Under the pieces are notes generated by a model. It was not told the DNA's origin, ran no database searches, and was given only the letters and a program-made list of their open reading frames with translations. A stretch of DNA of 64,000 nucleotides from Linepithema humile (Eukaryota; Arthropoda; Insecta; Hymenoptera; Formicidae): positions 23,308,431 to 23,372,430 of the forward strand of contig NC_090128.1 in NCBI RefSeq assembly GCF_040581485.1, read 5' to 3'. Numbering within the stretch: the first letter of the stretch is position 1; the number at the start of each line of letters is the position of its first letter. Position numbers and translations under genes: made by a program. This document shows positions 33,986 through 48,829 of this stretch, one piece after another.

Positions 33986-36900
33986 TTGCCATGACTGATG
34001 ATTTGAAAAGAATTTTCCGAATAATGCGGGCTGTGATAAACTCACGCTGTTGAAAAATTTGTTAATTTTATAACTGTTGAAAAATTATTCTAGGCATAAA
34101 CAATATTGCAAATTATAGGCGTTTTTAAATTACAATATCAACGAATGAGATTTATAATACAAGATCGTTGCGATAAACATAATCTATCGTGATAAAAATA
34201 TCTCTTGCAGCAATATTAAATGTCAACTGTTAAAATACATATACATATACATATGTATTTTTAATATTGTATATGTACATTTATATATATATGCATATAT
34301 ACATGTACAATTATATATATATATCATTACCAACAAACCTTTTTAAGATGCAGTTGCACATAAAAATAATTATGTAGTCGATATATACGTATATATGTAT
34401 CGATTATCGCTAATTTTTATCTGTGGATGAGCAGATAGCCGCCCATTACGATTAAGAAGAATTTCTTTCTTCTTAAAACACGTGTATACAAAGCAATAAC
34501 TAGAGCTTAAACTCGTGATACGGTCGAATCTAATAATCATTAGTATCGTCCGATAATTAAAATATAGTATGCGTATTACGTTAGTTATTCTATTTCGTTG
34601 ACTGCATAGTATGAAGTTTTTATATTGCAATCAATTTCTTGCTTATATTTTATTTTTTTCAGCTTATTTTATTACCATGCATATCTAGCACAGAATATCT
34701 CTAAAGATATATTCTCAGTGTTATATTAAATAAAAATTCTATGATATATTTTCTTTTCTTTTCGTTGATTCTGATGCTCTTTATAAACGCATAATGTAGC
34801 TGGATGTTGGTTTGCTTACTTTATGTTGAACATTTATTTTAATCAAATAAAATTGATTTGTAATTATTTGTTGTGTATGAGTTTTATTTATTACCTTTAT
34901 ATTTATTTTATTAATACCGCGTTGCACGCTGTAAGAAAATATTCCGTACATATCGATGTATAACTGTTACAGAAATTAATTGCATAATTGATTAATAAAA
35001 AAATTACAGATAAATCTAGTTAGAAGCAATTAGTAAGAGTAAGATTGTACCTGTTTACGCTTTTAGAATCTAAGTCATTTAAAGAGTTTAGTTTTCTGTA
35101 TAATAAATAATTTGAGCGAAAACAATTACTAAATATTAAACACTAATGTAACAGTAGTGTATATATGTATATTAAAATGACAATCGGATCCTTTTATCAA
35201 CGCTGTTGGCATGGCCATAGGCTGTTCGCAAATAATGTGAATGGATGAAGCTTTATAGGCTACCGCTGATATAACAAAAGGTCTCACAAAATTATGTTCC
35301 TAATATCATACTTTCGAAACTCGGCTCCATAGGCAATAATAATGACTCTGGTGCGTATACTAGTTTCTACGCACTGTAGAGATACGTAAAAATAAATGCG
35401 AATATCGAAAAACGTCTATTTTTATTATATAAATATATTTTTTATGTATTTTTGCTATGTCCTGGAGTGTATGATAATATTTTTAAACCAATTGTATTTA
35501 AAATAATGACTTTTAAATGGGCATTTAACAGCATAAAATTATTATACTCGCGCAATGACTTGATTGATGTTTCACAGATATCCTAATAATTGTATGTACA
35601 TAGATATATAATGTTAAGTGGGAAGTAATATAAAATTAACTTAAAAATCATAATTAAAAGAAAGAGAATGAAAATGAAAGCGAAAAGTAGCCAGAGCGCT
35701 ATACTGCCTAAACATTTAAAGTCCGTATTAAAATAACAACAAATTAAAGAACATGGTTTTAAATCTTTACGACGTTTCATAAAAAAATACAATATTTTCC
35801 ATTTTTATTCAAAAAATATCAAAATATTCTTAGCAACTTAATGAGACTACCGAGTATTATTGCTTTGATCTTATTGCTAGATCTATTGAGAATCAAATCG
35901 AAAGCCCAATTTTTGGTGGCGATATCGTACAATATCTTTGTTGATATTATTGATACTATTAGTAATATTATTATAAACGTGAGCAAATTTAAAAATTATT
36001 GGTGTAAAAACTTTATTTGAGAATAAGGACAATATCTTTAAAATCGATTTGATAAAATAAGAGTAATAATGGGCCCAACACAGAAACCCCGGAGATACAA
36101 CATGTATAGTGAGACATAGTATAAGAACTGTACTTGATTGTATTTAGAAGAATAATAAAAAAAATAATGTATTTTATATTTTTAGAATCATCTAACAGAA
36201 GAATCTTATAATCACGGCCTGTTAAATTTTAATTAAAGTCAAATCCCGCTTGATCCGTTTGTATACTATTATCATAAATCAAACAACTGAGTTTAAATTA
36301 GAAGTATTATTTCATGCGTTATAGAGTTTGTTTTTATTAATTAGTGATTCACATAGTGACCTTCCTAGCTCGCCGTGTGAATATAGAGAAGAGAGACGGC
36401 TTGACTAACAAGCGGGAATCTCGCGCCACTTGCCGGACTTCGGGAACCTCAAAAGTGCACAAGATGAGATCCGCATAATATTTATAACAGACATATTAAC
36501 AATTAACATGTGTATATCCAATCGATGAAACGTGACCGCACGTATTTCATTCTTTCGAAATAAATGTGTTGCGCGCCGGGAGCAAAATAGGCGCATAGTG
36601 AACGTTTCTATATCGATAGATCGAAATATTAATTACATTTCCGAATAATATATGCAAGATAAAACAAGATGATTGGAAGCTGCGATACCGTTACTACCTG
36701 TTCCTCGGAGCATCTTTCGTTTTTTCTGTTTCCCCCTCGTCGTCACGCTCTCGACGCTAAAAGAGAGAAACAACTACGGTCCGGAGGGTTACAAGCGACT
36801 GTGTCTCACGCTTTTTTCCCCTATTCGCCTATTCTCAAGTGCATCTTGCGCTTCAGAATTTCGTGAAATCTTAGAGTTGTTAATCCTCGCAATGAGGTTG

Positions 36901-39640
36901 CTGAAAATTCCACACTGAGATGGAAGTTTCACTCCGGTACCACTTTCATGTCTCTCTTACGAAAATTATAGGCTGCCCCTCTAATTACTCGATCGCTGAA
37001 ATTCGTTCGGCAAACTTTCGATGTGATCAAAAGGAACGTTTTATTTCGACAACGAAGGTTGTAAAACTTTCTATGCACGAATGCACCGATACGCGTGAGC
37101 GAATCGTGACGGGCAGTGCGCTTCAAGTGACCGCTCTTACGGTAAGAAATTCAAAATTCTCTGTTACGTGGATATCTCGCTTGCATTTTTCATAGAATTC
37201 CGAATATAGCAGCATCGATCTATACGTTATATTTTAACGTTCGAAAGGCTCGAAATCTATTTTTAAGATATAATAGATGTTGTTTTCGCAACTTGTTGAA
37301 TAATTTCTGCGTTATCTATCCACGTTATCTCTCCGATTACATACTACACATGCAATTAGAGTTGCACCAAACCGTTACGAACGCTTCTCTTCCTCGATAC
37401 GTTTCATTGCTGTTACATAAATAATTAAGCAAAGACCGGCGATCTAGTTACGCGCAAGTCAAACGATTAAGAATGCCGGCCTATTAACCGCTAATCGCGT
37501 CAGACGTAATTACGCGGTGCATCCGCGAAGTGGCACGAATCTAAAGACGAGATCGTTGTCCTCTTTTTCCGGCCTTTCGCAATCTCGCAGTCCATATCGC
37601 AAGAGAGAAAATAAAAATTTTTAAATGTACAAAATCGAAAGGACAATCTTAACGAGCGTGTAATTAAGCGGTTAATCTAGTATTGCGAATTATTTGTCGC
37701 GATGCATCACGCACGATTTAAAAGGAGCGCACGCTTCCTCGCATATATGTAACGCGACTACACGCAGATGCGAGTAAAACGCGCAAAACGATCAACGTAC
37801 AAAAACCGCGACCTATTAACCGGCAATCGGCAAGTTGTCGTCGTCTAGGTCGAAGTGGTACAATTCGGAATGGCCAACGCCACGCCGAGAGCGTTGTCCT
37901 CTTTCGCGCGAGGTGCCCGCTACCTGCAGGCAGTCGTAAAGTCACCTGCCGCATATCTACCTGCCGCGCCGCGACCGGCCGAGAGCAGCGCTCAAAGGCC
38001 GCAGGCGATCGTCATTCGTTCACTTCTTCCTCTCTCGCTCTGCCTCTTTCTCTCTCTCTCTCTCTCTTTACCGGCGTCACCATCGTGAAAAAACATTCGC
38101 TTTCACGAGAGTCCATATCGCGGGCTTCGCAAACCTCTCCTTCGTTTATCTGATGTGCATCGCATATGCGTACGATGCACGCGAGAGAGGATGCGCCTCG
38201 CACGCAAGGGACCCACCGGTGAAATCTGCGACTCCTGCCGGCTTCCGCGAGGAAGTTACACGCCGTAAAACGGACGAATCTGATGTTCGCACCTAGTTTG
38301 TTAAGCACAGATGAAAGATCTTGAAATTAAGAGATGTATCTTCTCACGTTCTTTGAGATATTGTTCACGCCATTATCGTTGCGAAGTTTTTGACACGCGA
38401 GGTAAATGCGGGTAAATGCTGTAAATGCCTCAATTTGGTCAGAGATAAGATAAATACGGGTAAATAATTTTTTAAATAATTTTTCAAATACTTTATAAAG
38501 TATTATAAAACTATTCGCTTCATCTGCCGATCCGATCCGTAATTAATTTTCTTCTGCAGTGCTTTTGTGAAATTTTAGACGCGCTTTATATATACAGTGC
38601 ATCTGACAATGACTGTTGGAACCACTGGCGATCGGCGTCACACGTAGCGGAAAAAAGTAGAAAAACCAGTCTAGACCTTCGTGCTTGTAATTCGTTTGCG
38701 GCACGACGATAATTCGCCTTCTTAGGAACCTCTATTGACGTGTTATCAGACAAGATTCCTGGCACGCGGCCCCGTTGCACCGTTGTCCGCGCCGATTACC
38801 GGTATCTCTCGATACCCACATGTATTTCAAATCTCTAGTTACGATAATCACGTCGTACTGCACTGCGACCTGCAGTTCTGTCAAATGCTGCTTCTCGATG
38901 GAATCGCGATCGCTATGGTTGTTGCCGTTAAACGACCGAATTCGATACGCTCGCGACCACCGCCCGATCAAAGCGCCGATTTTCTATTATGCTGATTTCA
39001 CGCGCTCGTGCGTGAACGCATGTTGCCGTGCATTGCGATTTTGCGGTCACAAGACCGTTCATTAGCGTATCCCTTATTTATAGAGCAGGTGGTTTTTTTT
39101 TGCTCGCTATCATGAGTTTCACCTTTTCTCTTTAAAAGTTAAATTTTAGTTCAAGTGTAACGATGTTATTTTATTGTTTTAATAAATACTGTATTATATA
39201 TCTATTTTCTCAAGTATACAATATAAATATGATTCGGGAAACGTTTATACTTTTGAATGATATTTACATGCAGAAAGTCTTCGTAAGCGTAAGAGATTTC
39301 CAGCCGACGCGGCGTTAACGTGTTCACGCTCGGTGCATAGAAACTAAGGAAAAACACCGTCCTAGGCTATAATTTTATTGTCGACGCGAGAAACCAAAAC
39401 GCAAGCGCTTGCAACGCGGCGCTCGTTCCAGCAACCCAGATCTCCGTACGATGGAAATATACCGTTAAAACGCGCCACAGGCTCACAGCCGTTATTCCTC
39501 ATTCGACGAATCGTTGACTGGCAGGAATCTTCTCTGGTCCTCTCTTTCTGACTCGCGCAATCGGTACGCTCGCAGATTGCTTCGCCATAAAATCTCCGCG
39601 AGAAAGGATATCCGGAATTTTTAAAGATTCACAATATATC
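33986..39640. other. Noncoding stretch between the giant gene and the Tc1-type element
   Basis: No frame with protein similarity. 34-36.4 kb is strongly AT-rich with TA and ATATAC runs near 34240-34330. 36.6-39.5 kb is CpG-richer, with a CT run at about 38048-38068 and a possible donor (ACG|GTAAGA) at 37140/37141. It may contain distal promoters or untranslated exons of the PDZ gene downstream, but none can be assigned. Confidence 0.5.
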
Positions 39641-39818
39641 TACACTCACCCGAAAAAAAAGCGGTACACTGAAAATGTGGGAAAAATTCATCAAATTTCA
39701 ACTGACGATAACTTCGTAAATAATAAAGATAGAAAGTTCTATAAAATATGGAAATGAAGCTAAAAATCTCTACTTTAAGAATCAATTTATTTCAATGTTG
39801 CAAAATAAATTTATTGAA

Positions 39819-40222
39819 AATGGCGGATGACAAAGCGCGAGCATGCAAAATTGAAAAATAATGGTTCGAGTTTGCGACGGTGCACGGTATAAACAAAAAA
39901 TTGTAGCTTATTGGGATCAAAAGCGTACGAAAGTACAGAGTCTCCTCTTTAAAATGCTTTTTTATGCATCTCGATACGATGATTTTTCGCCGAGAGATTC
40001 GCATTTGAAGAAAAAGGCAGATTCTTACTTCAAATGCGAATCTCTCAGCGAAAAATCATCGTATCGAGATGCATAAAAAAGCATTTTAAAGAGGAAACTC
40101 TGTACTTTCGTACGCTTTTGATCCCAATAAGCTACAATTTTTTGTTTATACCGTGCACCGTCGCAAACTCGAACCATTATTTTTCAATTTCGCATGCTTT
40201 TGCTTTGTCATCCGCCATTTTG
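39819..40222. repeat. Nested hairpin inside the left end of the Tc1-type element
   Basis: Arm 1 (about 39819-40014) and arm 2 (about 40028-40222) are inverted copies with a loop of roughly 13 bases around AAAAGGCAGATTC. Part of the same hairpin is repeated within the right end (40976-41290). Confidence 0.85.
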
Positions 40223-40611
40223 GAGAAAATTGTTGCACATTATTGCGTTATGAATTTTCGAACACTAGACATCCAAACTTTTAAAATGGTTTTTAAAAAA
40301 TCCTGCTAGCTGTATTACGTGCCGAGATATTCAATTTTGAACCAGACCGAATTGCAAGAATAAGAATTCCGTGGTCATCAGCTCCGCGGTATTTTAAAAC
40401 TCCAAACTCTTCTTACGGTTGTAAGTGTCAATTCTGCTTTTAGCGTTACCCAGGATCAACGGCGTGGACGTGGCAGAAATCTGATCCCGTGTGTGTGTGT
40501 GTGTGCGTGCACCACTGGGATAAGGACCTCATGGCTCGTCAGGTCCACGATATTTAACGACTCCAAACCCTCCCGGTGGTGCGTGTACAATTGCGTGTGC
40601 GCGCGCGTATA

Positions 40612-40881
40612 TTAATAATGGGTATGACCTCCTCGTGCGCGTATTACCTCATTCATGCGACGAGGTATACTCCTTATTAATGTTCTAATTTCAGACTGCG
40701 TAATGTCATTCCACTCTATTTCAAGAACTCTTCGAAGTTCTGGCAATGACTGAGGAGCAGGTATATGATTTCGTACTTTTCTGTTAATATTGTCCCATAG
40801 ATGTTCAATGGGATTTAAATCTGGACTCATTGCTGGCCATTCGAGTCGATTTATGCCAACTTCATCGTAGAAATCAAGCAC
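40612..40881 (-). pseudogene. Tc1-family transposase C-terminal remnant
   Basis: About 89 residues match the end of the Tc1 DDE transposase: WPAMSPDLNPIEHLWD, which includes the third catalytic acidic residue (the Glu of the D-D-34E triad), then the helix-rich C-terminus ending RARGGHTHY. The frame is open a little further upstream (to about 40925) and reads VYARPHIARK where the family normally has DNARPH, so the second catalytic Asp is missing. The N-terminal DNA-binding half is absent. Confidence 0.88.
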
Positions 40882-42950
40882 TTTTCTCGCAATGTGCGGT
40901 CGAGCATAAACAAAAAGTCAGGGCGGAGAAATCACAAAAGATCTGCAGACATCTCCTTCGGATGCAAAACAATTGATTGAAAAATAATGGTTCGAGTTTG
41001 CGACGGTGCACGGTATAAACAAAAAATTGTAGCTTATTGGGATCAAAAGCGTACGAAAGTACAGAGTTTCCTCTTTAAAATGCTTTTTTATGCATCTCGA
41101 TACGATGATTTTTCGCTGAGAGATTCGCATTTGAAGTAAGAATCTGCCTTTTTCTTCAAATGCGAATCTCTCGGCGAAAAATCATCGTATCGAGATGCAT
41201 AAAAAAGCATTTTAAAGAGGAGACTCTGTACTTTCGTACGCTTTTGATCCCAATAAGCTACAATTTTTTGTTTATACCGTGCACCGTCGCAAACTCGAAC
41301 CATTATTTTTCAATTTTGCATGCTCGCGCTTTGTCATCCGCCATTTTCAATAAATTTATTTTGCAATATTGAAATAAATTGATTCTTAAAGTAGAGATTT
41401 TTAGCTTCATTTCCATATTTTATAGAACTTTCTATCTTTATTATTTACGAAGTTATCGTCAGTTGAAATTTGATGAATTTTTCCCACATTTTCAGTGTAC
41501 CGCTTTTTTTTCGGGTGAGTGTATTAAGATAAGTTTCAAAGCATTCTACCGGCAAACTTTTTTACCGCACACTTTAGCATGTTATTAATAGAAATATCGG
41601 ATAAAATTCTCAATATCTTACGTTAAAATAAATGCTTCAATATACAAAAATACTGAGAAAACCGGTTATGTCAAATTGAACCAACTATGGTTTTTTCCTC
41701 TTTTAAAATCTGGTTCTACTTTTATAGTATACGCATGCACCGTGCTATACCAGTAAACTTCCGGCATGCCGCGTTCCCGCCCGCATATTTGCGGCGCTTG
41801 CACGATTCTACAAGCGAAAGTACTTTTAGCGCGGCGGATTATCGGCGGTACGCCGACGGTGGGAAAGAGGATGGCATTCAATGACTCCCAGCGACCGACA
41901 GATTCACTCGTTCCCTACTTCTCTGTTACCCGAGTTTTGCGGTTTTGCGGAGCAAGACGCGACCGCATGTCCGACGAGATTACCCGCGAGGTATACCAGT
42001 GAGAAACGGATTGACGTAACTGGAGTAGATTTCGTCCTCCTTGTGTGTTAATTCTCTGGTCGCACGTGACTCCGATGTCACGTCATCGCAAGCGCGAGAG
42101 AGTATTGTCGGTTCATTTAGCAACTCATTGCAACTTTCACTCAGACATTTGGTCGCGCAAAATTAGCAGCAAAATATGCAAATAATGCATTGATAAAAAA
42201 ATCGACGCATCCCAGTAAAAGAATTCTAAGTATGTGAAAGTGGCTTTACAAAATATTACTCTATGCATTAAAAACATAGATTTCCTTAAATAAATGGCTC
42301 GTGTGCTGCAATATCATCATCATATCTTTATCTCTTCATCAGCTTAGCATATGTAAAAGTTCACTGGGTGAAAAGACTTGCTCTGGGATGCGTTGATTTT
42401 TTTATTAATGCATTTTTCTAGAATGTATTTCATTCGACTATTGTATCGAGTCGAACTGCCGAGTCCACACGTTATATTCACGATGAAAATACATGGAATA
42501 AGCGTTAGTCGTTATCATTCGCACACGTTTCCCGCAGAGCGATGATTCGTGTGGTATGTCGGAGGCATTTATGGCGCGATTACTGCTCGCACGATATATC
42601 GCGCTTAAATACGTATTGACGTAACTAGAGTAACCTTCTTTCCTTTCCTATTAGCTCTCTCTTTATGATTGAACAGCCACGGAAACGACTGTCTGCATTT
42701 TATTAGATAATTATTTGCAAATCGATGCACGTCAGATTTTAAGTACAAAGTAGGATATAAGTGTAAACTATTGCAATACATTTTTATTTTATCTATAAAT
42801 TATTGGTAATGCAAATATATAAATAAATAATATAAAGTATAAATTTATATTTTTACTTTAGTATTGTGTATATTTTTTTTATTTATAGCATTGATGCGTT
42901 TTTAAATTATGATTTAATATCGCATGTCTTTAAAAAGTTTTTTACAATTT

Positions 42951-43110
42951 AAATGCGGGTTAATTAGTTCAACGAGCGAAGCAAATCGTTTTCACTTAAT
43001 TTATAATATTTTTAAATAAATTAACGCAAGTGCGGGTAAATCGAATCAATTTAAAAAAAATGTTTAAAAATAATTCGCTTCGCTGACCGATCCTGTTCGC
43101 CCGCATTTAC
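42951..43110. mobile_element. Possible small foldback (MITE-like) element
   Basis: AAATGCGGG...AGCGAAGCAAAT at 42951-42988 is roughly the inverse of ATTCGCTTCGCT...CCCGCATTT at about 43072-43107, with the two ends about 40 bp each. The middle is AT-rich. No clear target duplication was found. Confidence 0.35.
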
Positions 43111-46100
43111 CAGTTAAGATTTTAGAAATATTTAATAGACGATGAATGAGGATTTTCTACAGAGATAAGAAATTATATATTAAACTAAGGAGATAGATTT
43201 CCGTACGCACAGTTCAAATGATTGCGGGACTTGGGATTTATTAGTCGCATCGAGGGAATCATCAGCGCAGTAAAGTCCAGACTGAGAAAGATCGCTGCAT
43301 GATGAAGTAGGAAAGTATAATATACGCGATAGGGGAGAGAAGGCATACCGCGAGAGCTCGATTCGCCGCCGGCACTTTTCTCCTGGCTAATCGTTATGGA
43401 AAGTCCGTGGATAATATAGGACATTGTGCGGAATCTCGCGTAGAATCGAAGCTGTGCCGTCCGTCGTCGACGTTGCTGAAGCGCGGAGAATTATACGGGG
43501 AGCTGGCATATGAAACACGAGAGCTTATCACTTGAATAAAAATACATGCTCGAAATGTCGTGCTGCTACATCGAGATTCGCATGTAGCAAAAAACATACA
43601 CGCAGAGACATTAAGTTAAAGATGTTCTCGCGGAGTGTCTGCACGACACTCGGCCGGTACAGAAATGTTTTGCTTGACTAGAAGAAGACGGACGATCGCA
43701 CCAACGAGGACTATTGCTCTCGAAATGTCGCTGAACCCGCAAACAATTTCTTCGGTCACCAACAATCTCGAGTTATTGAAAGTCGCTGATAATATGGGAC
43801 ACCGGTAGAATCTCGTAGGATTCGGTTCGGCACGTCGACGACATTGCTGAAAAAAGGAGTGGTAGAGCCGGAGCGAGAGGATGGAAGAACGGTCGCTGCG
43901 CCAGTGTAAAGGAGATTGGCGACCTAACGGGGAGAAAGAGTGGGAGCGAGAGCGAAAGAAGGGAACGTGAAAGAGCGAACGAGACGGACGAAGATGGACG
44001 AGAAGGAGCACGGACGATGCGAGGTGCATGGTGCGAGCGAGAGAAAAAGAGGGACACGGACGCGAGACGGTGTTCGTAATCAAAGGGGCAATCCGCGGCG
44101 CGGCCGCGGCGTGGAAGAAAGTCAGCCTACCGAGTGGCTCATCAGTCCGGCACGGTGCGGTGTCCCGAATGCACGTTGAACCATCGATTTTCCGCCTGTC
44201 GTTGCCACGTGATTCCGCTCCGATCGCCACGCAAGCTACGCGAACGCGTTCGTTCACCGATATCGAGTGGAACCCGCCAGCCGACTCCGGAACACGTCGA
44301 TGCATCTCTCGACCGACAGGTGTACGCGCGGCGTAGTGAGGCAGCGGTCCATCGCGTCAATTGAGCATCTATATTTAGATGAAATCACGTGTATATAGTA
44401 CGAGTATTTGAAAAAATTTCATCGGAGAGTACGCGTGTAGATTGTTAAATAAGAAAGGAGTGCGCGGAGGGATTAGAAAATTGTGAATCCAAGATTGATC
44501 GGTATCTGTGCTACAATACGAATCGTGGCAACGACCGAGGGATTTAACAATACTCACGAATGGCAGATGAATGGTATGTACCGGATAATCATGTAGAAAA
44601 TCGCGAAGAAATATGAGAAGAGATCACAACAATCTCAAGAATATTGCTCCTTACTTATCCATGTTCTATGTTTTTCTGTGGTTTTCTGCTCGCAGCAGAC
44701 CGATGCACTTTGAAAAAAGTGCGAAGCACTGCGAAAATGGATATAGGCAAAGTATAAAACGATAACTGTACAGAGAATTCAGAGAGACATTCTCAAAGAG
44801 AAAAATTATTTAAACGACAAGCACATTCTTTCGTGTCACATTATTAAATGTGAATTAAAGAACAAAAATGTATAAAATATTATTTCTTTTTGATAGATAA
44901 ATACGACACTCGCCACTCAGTGTCAAAAGACAATTCGCTTAATCCATTTAGCAACGCACACTGTATAGATTTTTTATATGGCTTCGGTGTGTCATAAAAA
45001 TATCAAACTGTGTGCCGCAGATATTTTTAGCAATATTATTTATAGTAATAAAATTTATAACAATAAAACTAGCGGTTAATAGAAAAACTGACTCAAAAAC
45101 AATCAAAGAATCTCTAAAAGTAAAAGAAACAACAATAATTTTAGAGAGGCCTTTCTGCCAGTAAACAGAAAATCGATTCTAATTTCGCATTAACTGAGAA
45201 AATATTTCTCACAAAACCAGTTTCGAATATGTAGGTTCACAAAGAAGTTCTTCGGGATTTTCTACCTGCGAGGTATTCCCTTATGCATAAATAATTATTC
45301 TCAATCCTGTGAAAGTTCCAACGCGTGCATATCGCTTCAGGTAGGAAGCGTGCGTTGCAAAAGAAATTGTTATGCACTGAACGTGACCATTTGTCGATCA
45401 AACTGCAAAAAAATCAGTATTTTCAATTCCAAGACATTCTTTTCAATATTATGAGATTAATAAAGAATATAATTTATGAAAATAAATAATTAAATTAATA
45501 AATAATATATGAAACTAATATAATTTACGACATTATTATTGCCAATATTATTTTCACAAGATAGTGTGATCAAAATATTTGCCAAAACGCATCGAAAATC
45601 AATGCGAAATGTTTTTATGGATAAGCGCTTATTTCGCGTCGAGTGTGTTTTTTTCTCGCAATTTAACTGCCTATAAATTCGTAAACACATGCCTTCCCAC
45701 ACGTGTGCTACAGTAACATATAAATCGGTACTATTGTGTCCCTTTTTTCGTATGGAGGTCACCGCGCGGCAAAATTGAATTTCGTCGCACTTTTTTCCCG
45801 TTTTTTTCGAGAGCAGCTGAAACGCGCGGCGTGATTTAAATAATGAATGGAACACGTTGTCAAAATCCACGAAGCGTGTCGACGAGCACCAGTTGTTGCA
45901 TAACTTGACGCACTGCGGCGTCGCGCTTATAGCTGGGAAAATGCGAAATTCCGAAGGCACACACAATTCTATTTAGCGTGAGCGATTTCGCGCGCAACAG
46001 TTGCGGAATAACATTAACGACCGTCCGGCAGACTCGAGTGGCTTCTTGCAAATCACTGCCATTAAGACATTCGGCTTCGTGCTTTTCTCATGTCTAATTA

Positions 46101-47856
46101 CTTCGATTATGCGTTAGGACGAAACGGTCCGAGCGACGACGCTGCACGCGAGCAATTCAAACTTGTACAACATTAACCCCGTCTGTCGCGACGGGTCCTT
46201 CGTGCGGTCGACCCATTACATCGAAGATTTACCGGGTGGCCATAATGGTTACAGTTATATGCAAATCCTTTCCCACGCGAGCAAATGGAATGTATTAATT
46301 GGAAAAAAGGAAACGCAACTCATTCAGCCCGCATGCGTTTTAAATTTTTTTACGAAGCGTCGGCTGCAAACAGACGTCTTGTGGAACACATTGTTGAGTG
46401 TGGAGTCAAGTGGAGGATTAAATTGACGTCACTGCGAAGCCCGACCTCGTCGGATGGGTGTTCGGGAATCGCGTGGTTCAGCTTCGCGATATTTTTACGA
46501 GGTTTCGGTGCCCACGCTCACTTGGGAACCGACACAGCGTATATCGAGAATGTGGAGATCAGCCTGCGGCTACGAATTCCGTTACACGCACTTGTACGGC
46601 TCCACGGATCTCTCTACACGCTGCCCACGACGAAATTTTTATGCTCCATTCGCCTCGCGATTTTCGATGCCGATTTAACGAGCGTCCTCAAATCTGCCGG
46701 CGTAAAGTTAAAATATTGATAAATAATTTATCATTCTGTGCGCAATGTAACGAGAAAAGTATAAATATGCAGAAAAGTATAAATGATTGCTGTATATCTA
46801 TTATGCACATTGTATGATATATCACGAAAGACGTACATGTACATGAAACATGTACATGAAACATGCGTGCTGCTGTTCTTTTTTACAATCGCAGGTGCAA
46901 CATTAACGAGCAAATATATCAAACGTCTAAAAATAAACTGTTCCAGACTTCCGACAGGTAAACTAACTTTAGATCTGCACGTGACATAGAAAATTGCCGA
47001 TGCACTCGATTAATTTCGATCATTAGCGTGTGAAATTCTTCGGAAATCTCGTGCAATTATTTAACAAGCGCCTTTAACTTCAGCACCTGTGAATTGAATT
47101 TTTTATCCAATGGGTTCCACATTTGCCTTGCTATATTTTAATTTCACATAACTTTTGTACAAAAGCCAAAAAGTGTAATGCGCGAAAGAAAATCTAAAAC
47201 ATATTTTGCGATAATAGGAAGAACCTTCGCAATCAGCTGATTGCTCGACAGTGACCCCGGGTCAATCTACTTTCTACTTCTCACATTCTGTCGAGATCAG
47301 AGGTGATACAGGCGACGGGAGACTGTACACGATTTGAGTGGAAGCGGACATACTTTCACGGCGACGGATGGTATACATATCGTTAAATTATCGGGATGTT
47401 GATGAGTGAAAACGGATGGAGGCGGCGCGCGTTGTTCACCTGCCCTCGGAAGAAAAATAAGAAGGAAGATTTATTAGCCTCAGAAAATCTCCCCGGCTTG
47501 AAAAAATATTTATGACACGGCTAGAGCCGTGTCGAGAAAAATTCGCGATGTGTGGGAAATTTATCTTTGTAATCTGCCGACACTTGTAATCATCTAACAG
47601 AGAGATGAAAGTAAGCGATAAAAAAGATATTTGAAAGTTCTTTATGATTTCCGAGAATTTGATCTTTGAATTCATCTAAACCCTTGCAATGATTAAATCG
47701 TTTGCAAGAAGCGAAAAATTTATAAGAAACAGAGTTGAATGACCGGATCTAATCCTGTAATGTGGATATCTACAGTTTATAATTTGTAATAATTTGATTT
47801 TATTTACACTTTTTAATTGAATTTATAATTTTTAATTTTTAAACCATCTGTGCCGT

Positions 47857-48149
<293 letters not shown>

Positions 48150-48829
48150 TGGAATGACGGTCTGCTCGAGCGGGGGTCAACCGCGACGAAACAAATGTCA
48201 AGCATAACAGAATGCAAGTTACAGTTAGCGTTTTACCAGCTATACAAATGCGTCGCGTCAAAATGTAATTCATACCGGCGCATGTGCTGTTTGTTTATAA
48301 TTCGCTCAGGTGCTATCTATATGTGTAATAGTGTGATCAGTAAGACGAACAGGTACGACAGTAACATGAAAGTTCCGCATTAAGTTGGTCACGCGACTAC
48401 GCCGGCATGCAGTTAAGAACGTTTAATGATTGTCCGCAATCCTCGGCGCTATGTGACACAATTCGTCTGTCGGCGATTATCCGCTGATTGGTCCCGCGTC
48501 GCGGATAAATGTGTATGATTAGAAAAATAATCGTCTGCAGACGAGAAGAAATATGAGAAATTCTCTCACGCGAATGCGCTTCTGTCCTCGTCGTGAACTG
48601 GTGATTGCCGATATTGTGCCACCTTCTGCACGAACGTGCTTTAAATAATTCTTTGCGATTCAAATTAAACATATAGCGCTTGGAAAGCCCGATGGAAACT
48701 TGTCTCCCGTTTAATGTCACACGCCACAGAATTATTTACAATGATTTGACCTGTTTGCAGGGAGTGGCCGGCATTCCAGCGGAGCGTAAAGATCACCGCG
48801 CTTGTCATGAATTAAGACCGATTCAGAAA

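Larger units (their letters stand above)
39643..41521. mobile_element. Tc1/mariner-type DNA transposon, defective, with 546-bp inverted repeats
   Basis: The ends read CACTCACCC... and ...GGGTGAGTG and are flanked by TA on both sides (39641-39642, 41522-41523), the target duplication of Tc1/mariner elements. 39643-40188 and the complement of 40976-41521 are nearly identical over 546 bp. The 0.8-kb centre carries only the C-terminal part of a transposase. Each end also folds on itself (see hairpin entry). With no complete transposase it cannot be autonomous. Confidence 0.9.

Noticed and set aside
39643..41521. The short overlapping frames of about 70 codons repeated on both strands near 39.8-41.4 kb as genes
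   Set aside because: They are translations of the transposon's inverted-repeat arms.
43616..44305. Minus-strand 229-codon frame in CpG/purine-rich DNA
   Set aside because: Composition-driven (Ser/Arg/Leu), no start context, no domain, no supporting splice pattern.
45490..46719. Frames of 144-158 codons on both strands
   Set aside because: No recognisable motif; overlapping frames on opposite strands in a CpG-rich patch suggest chance.
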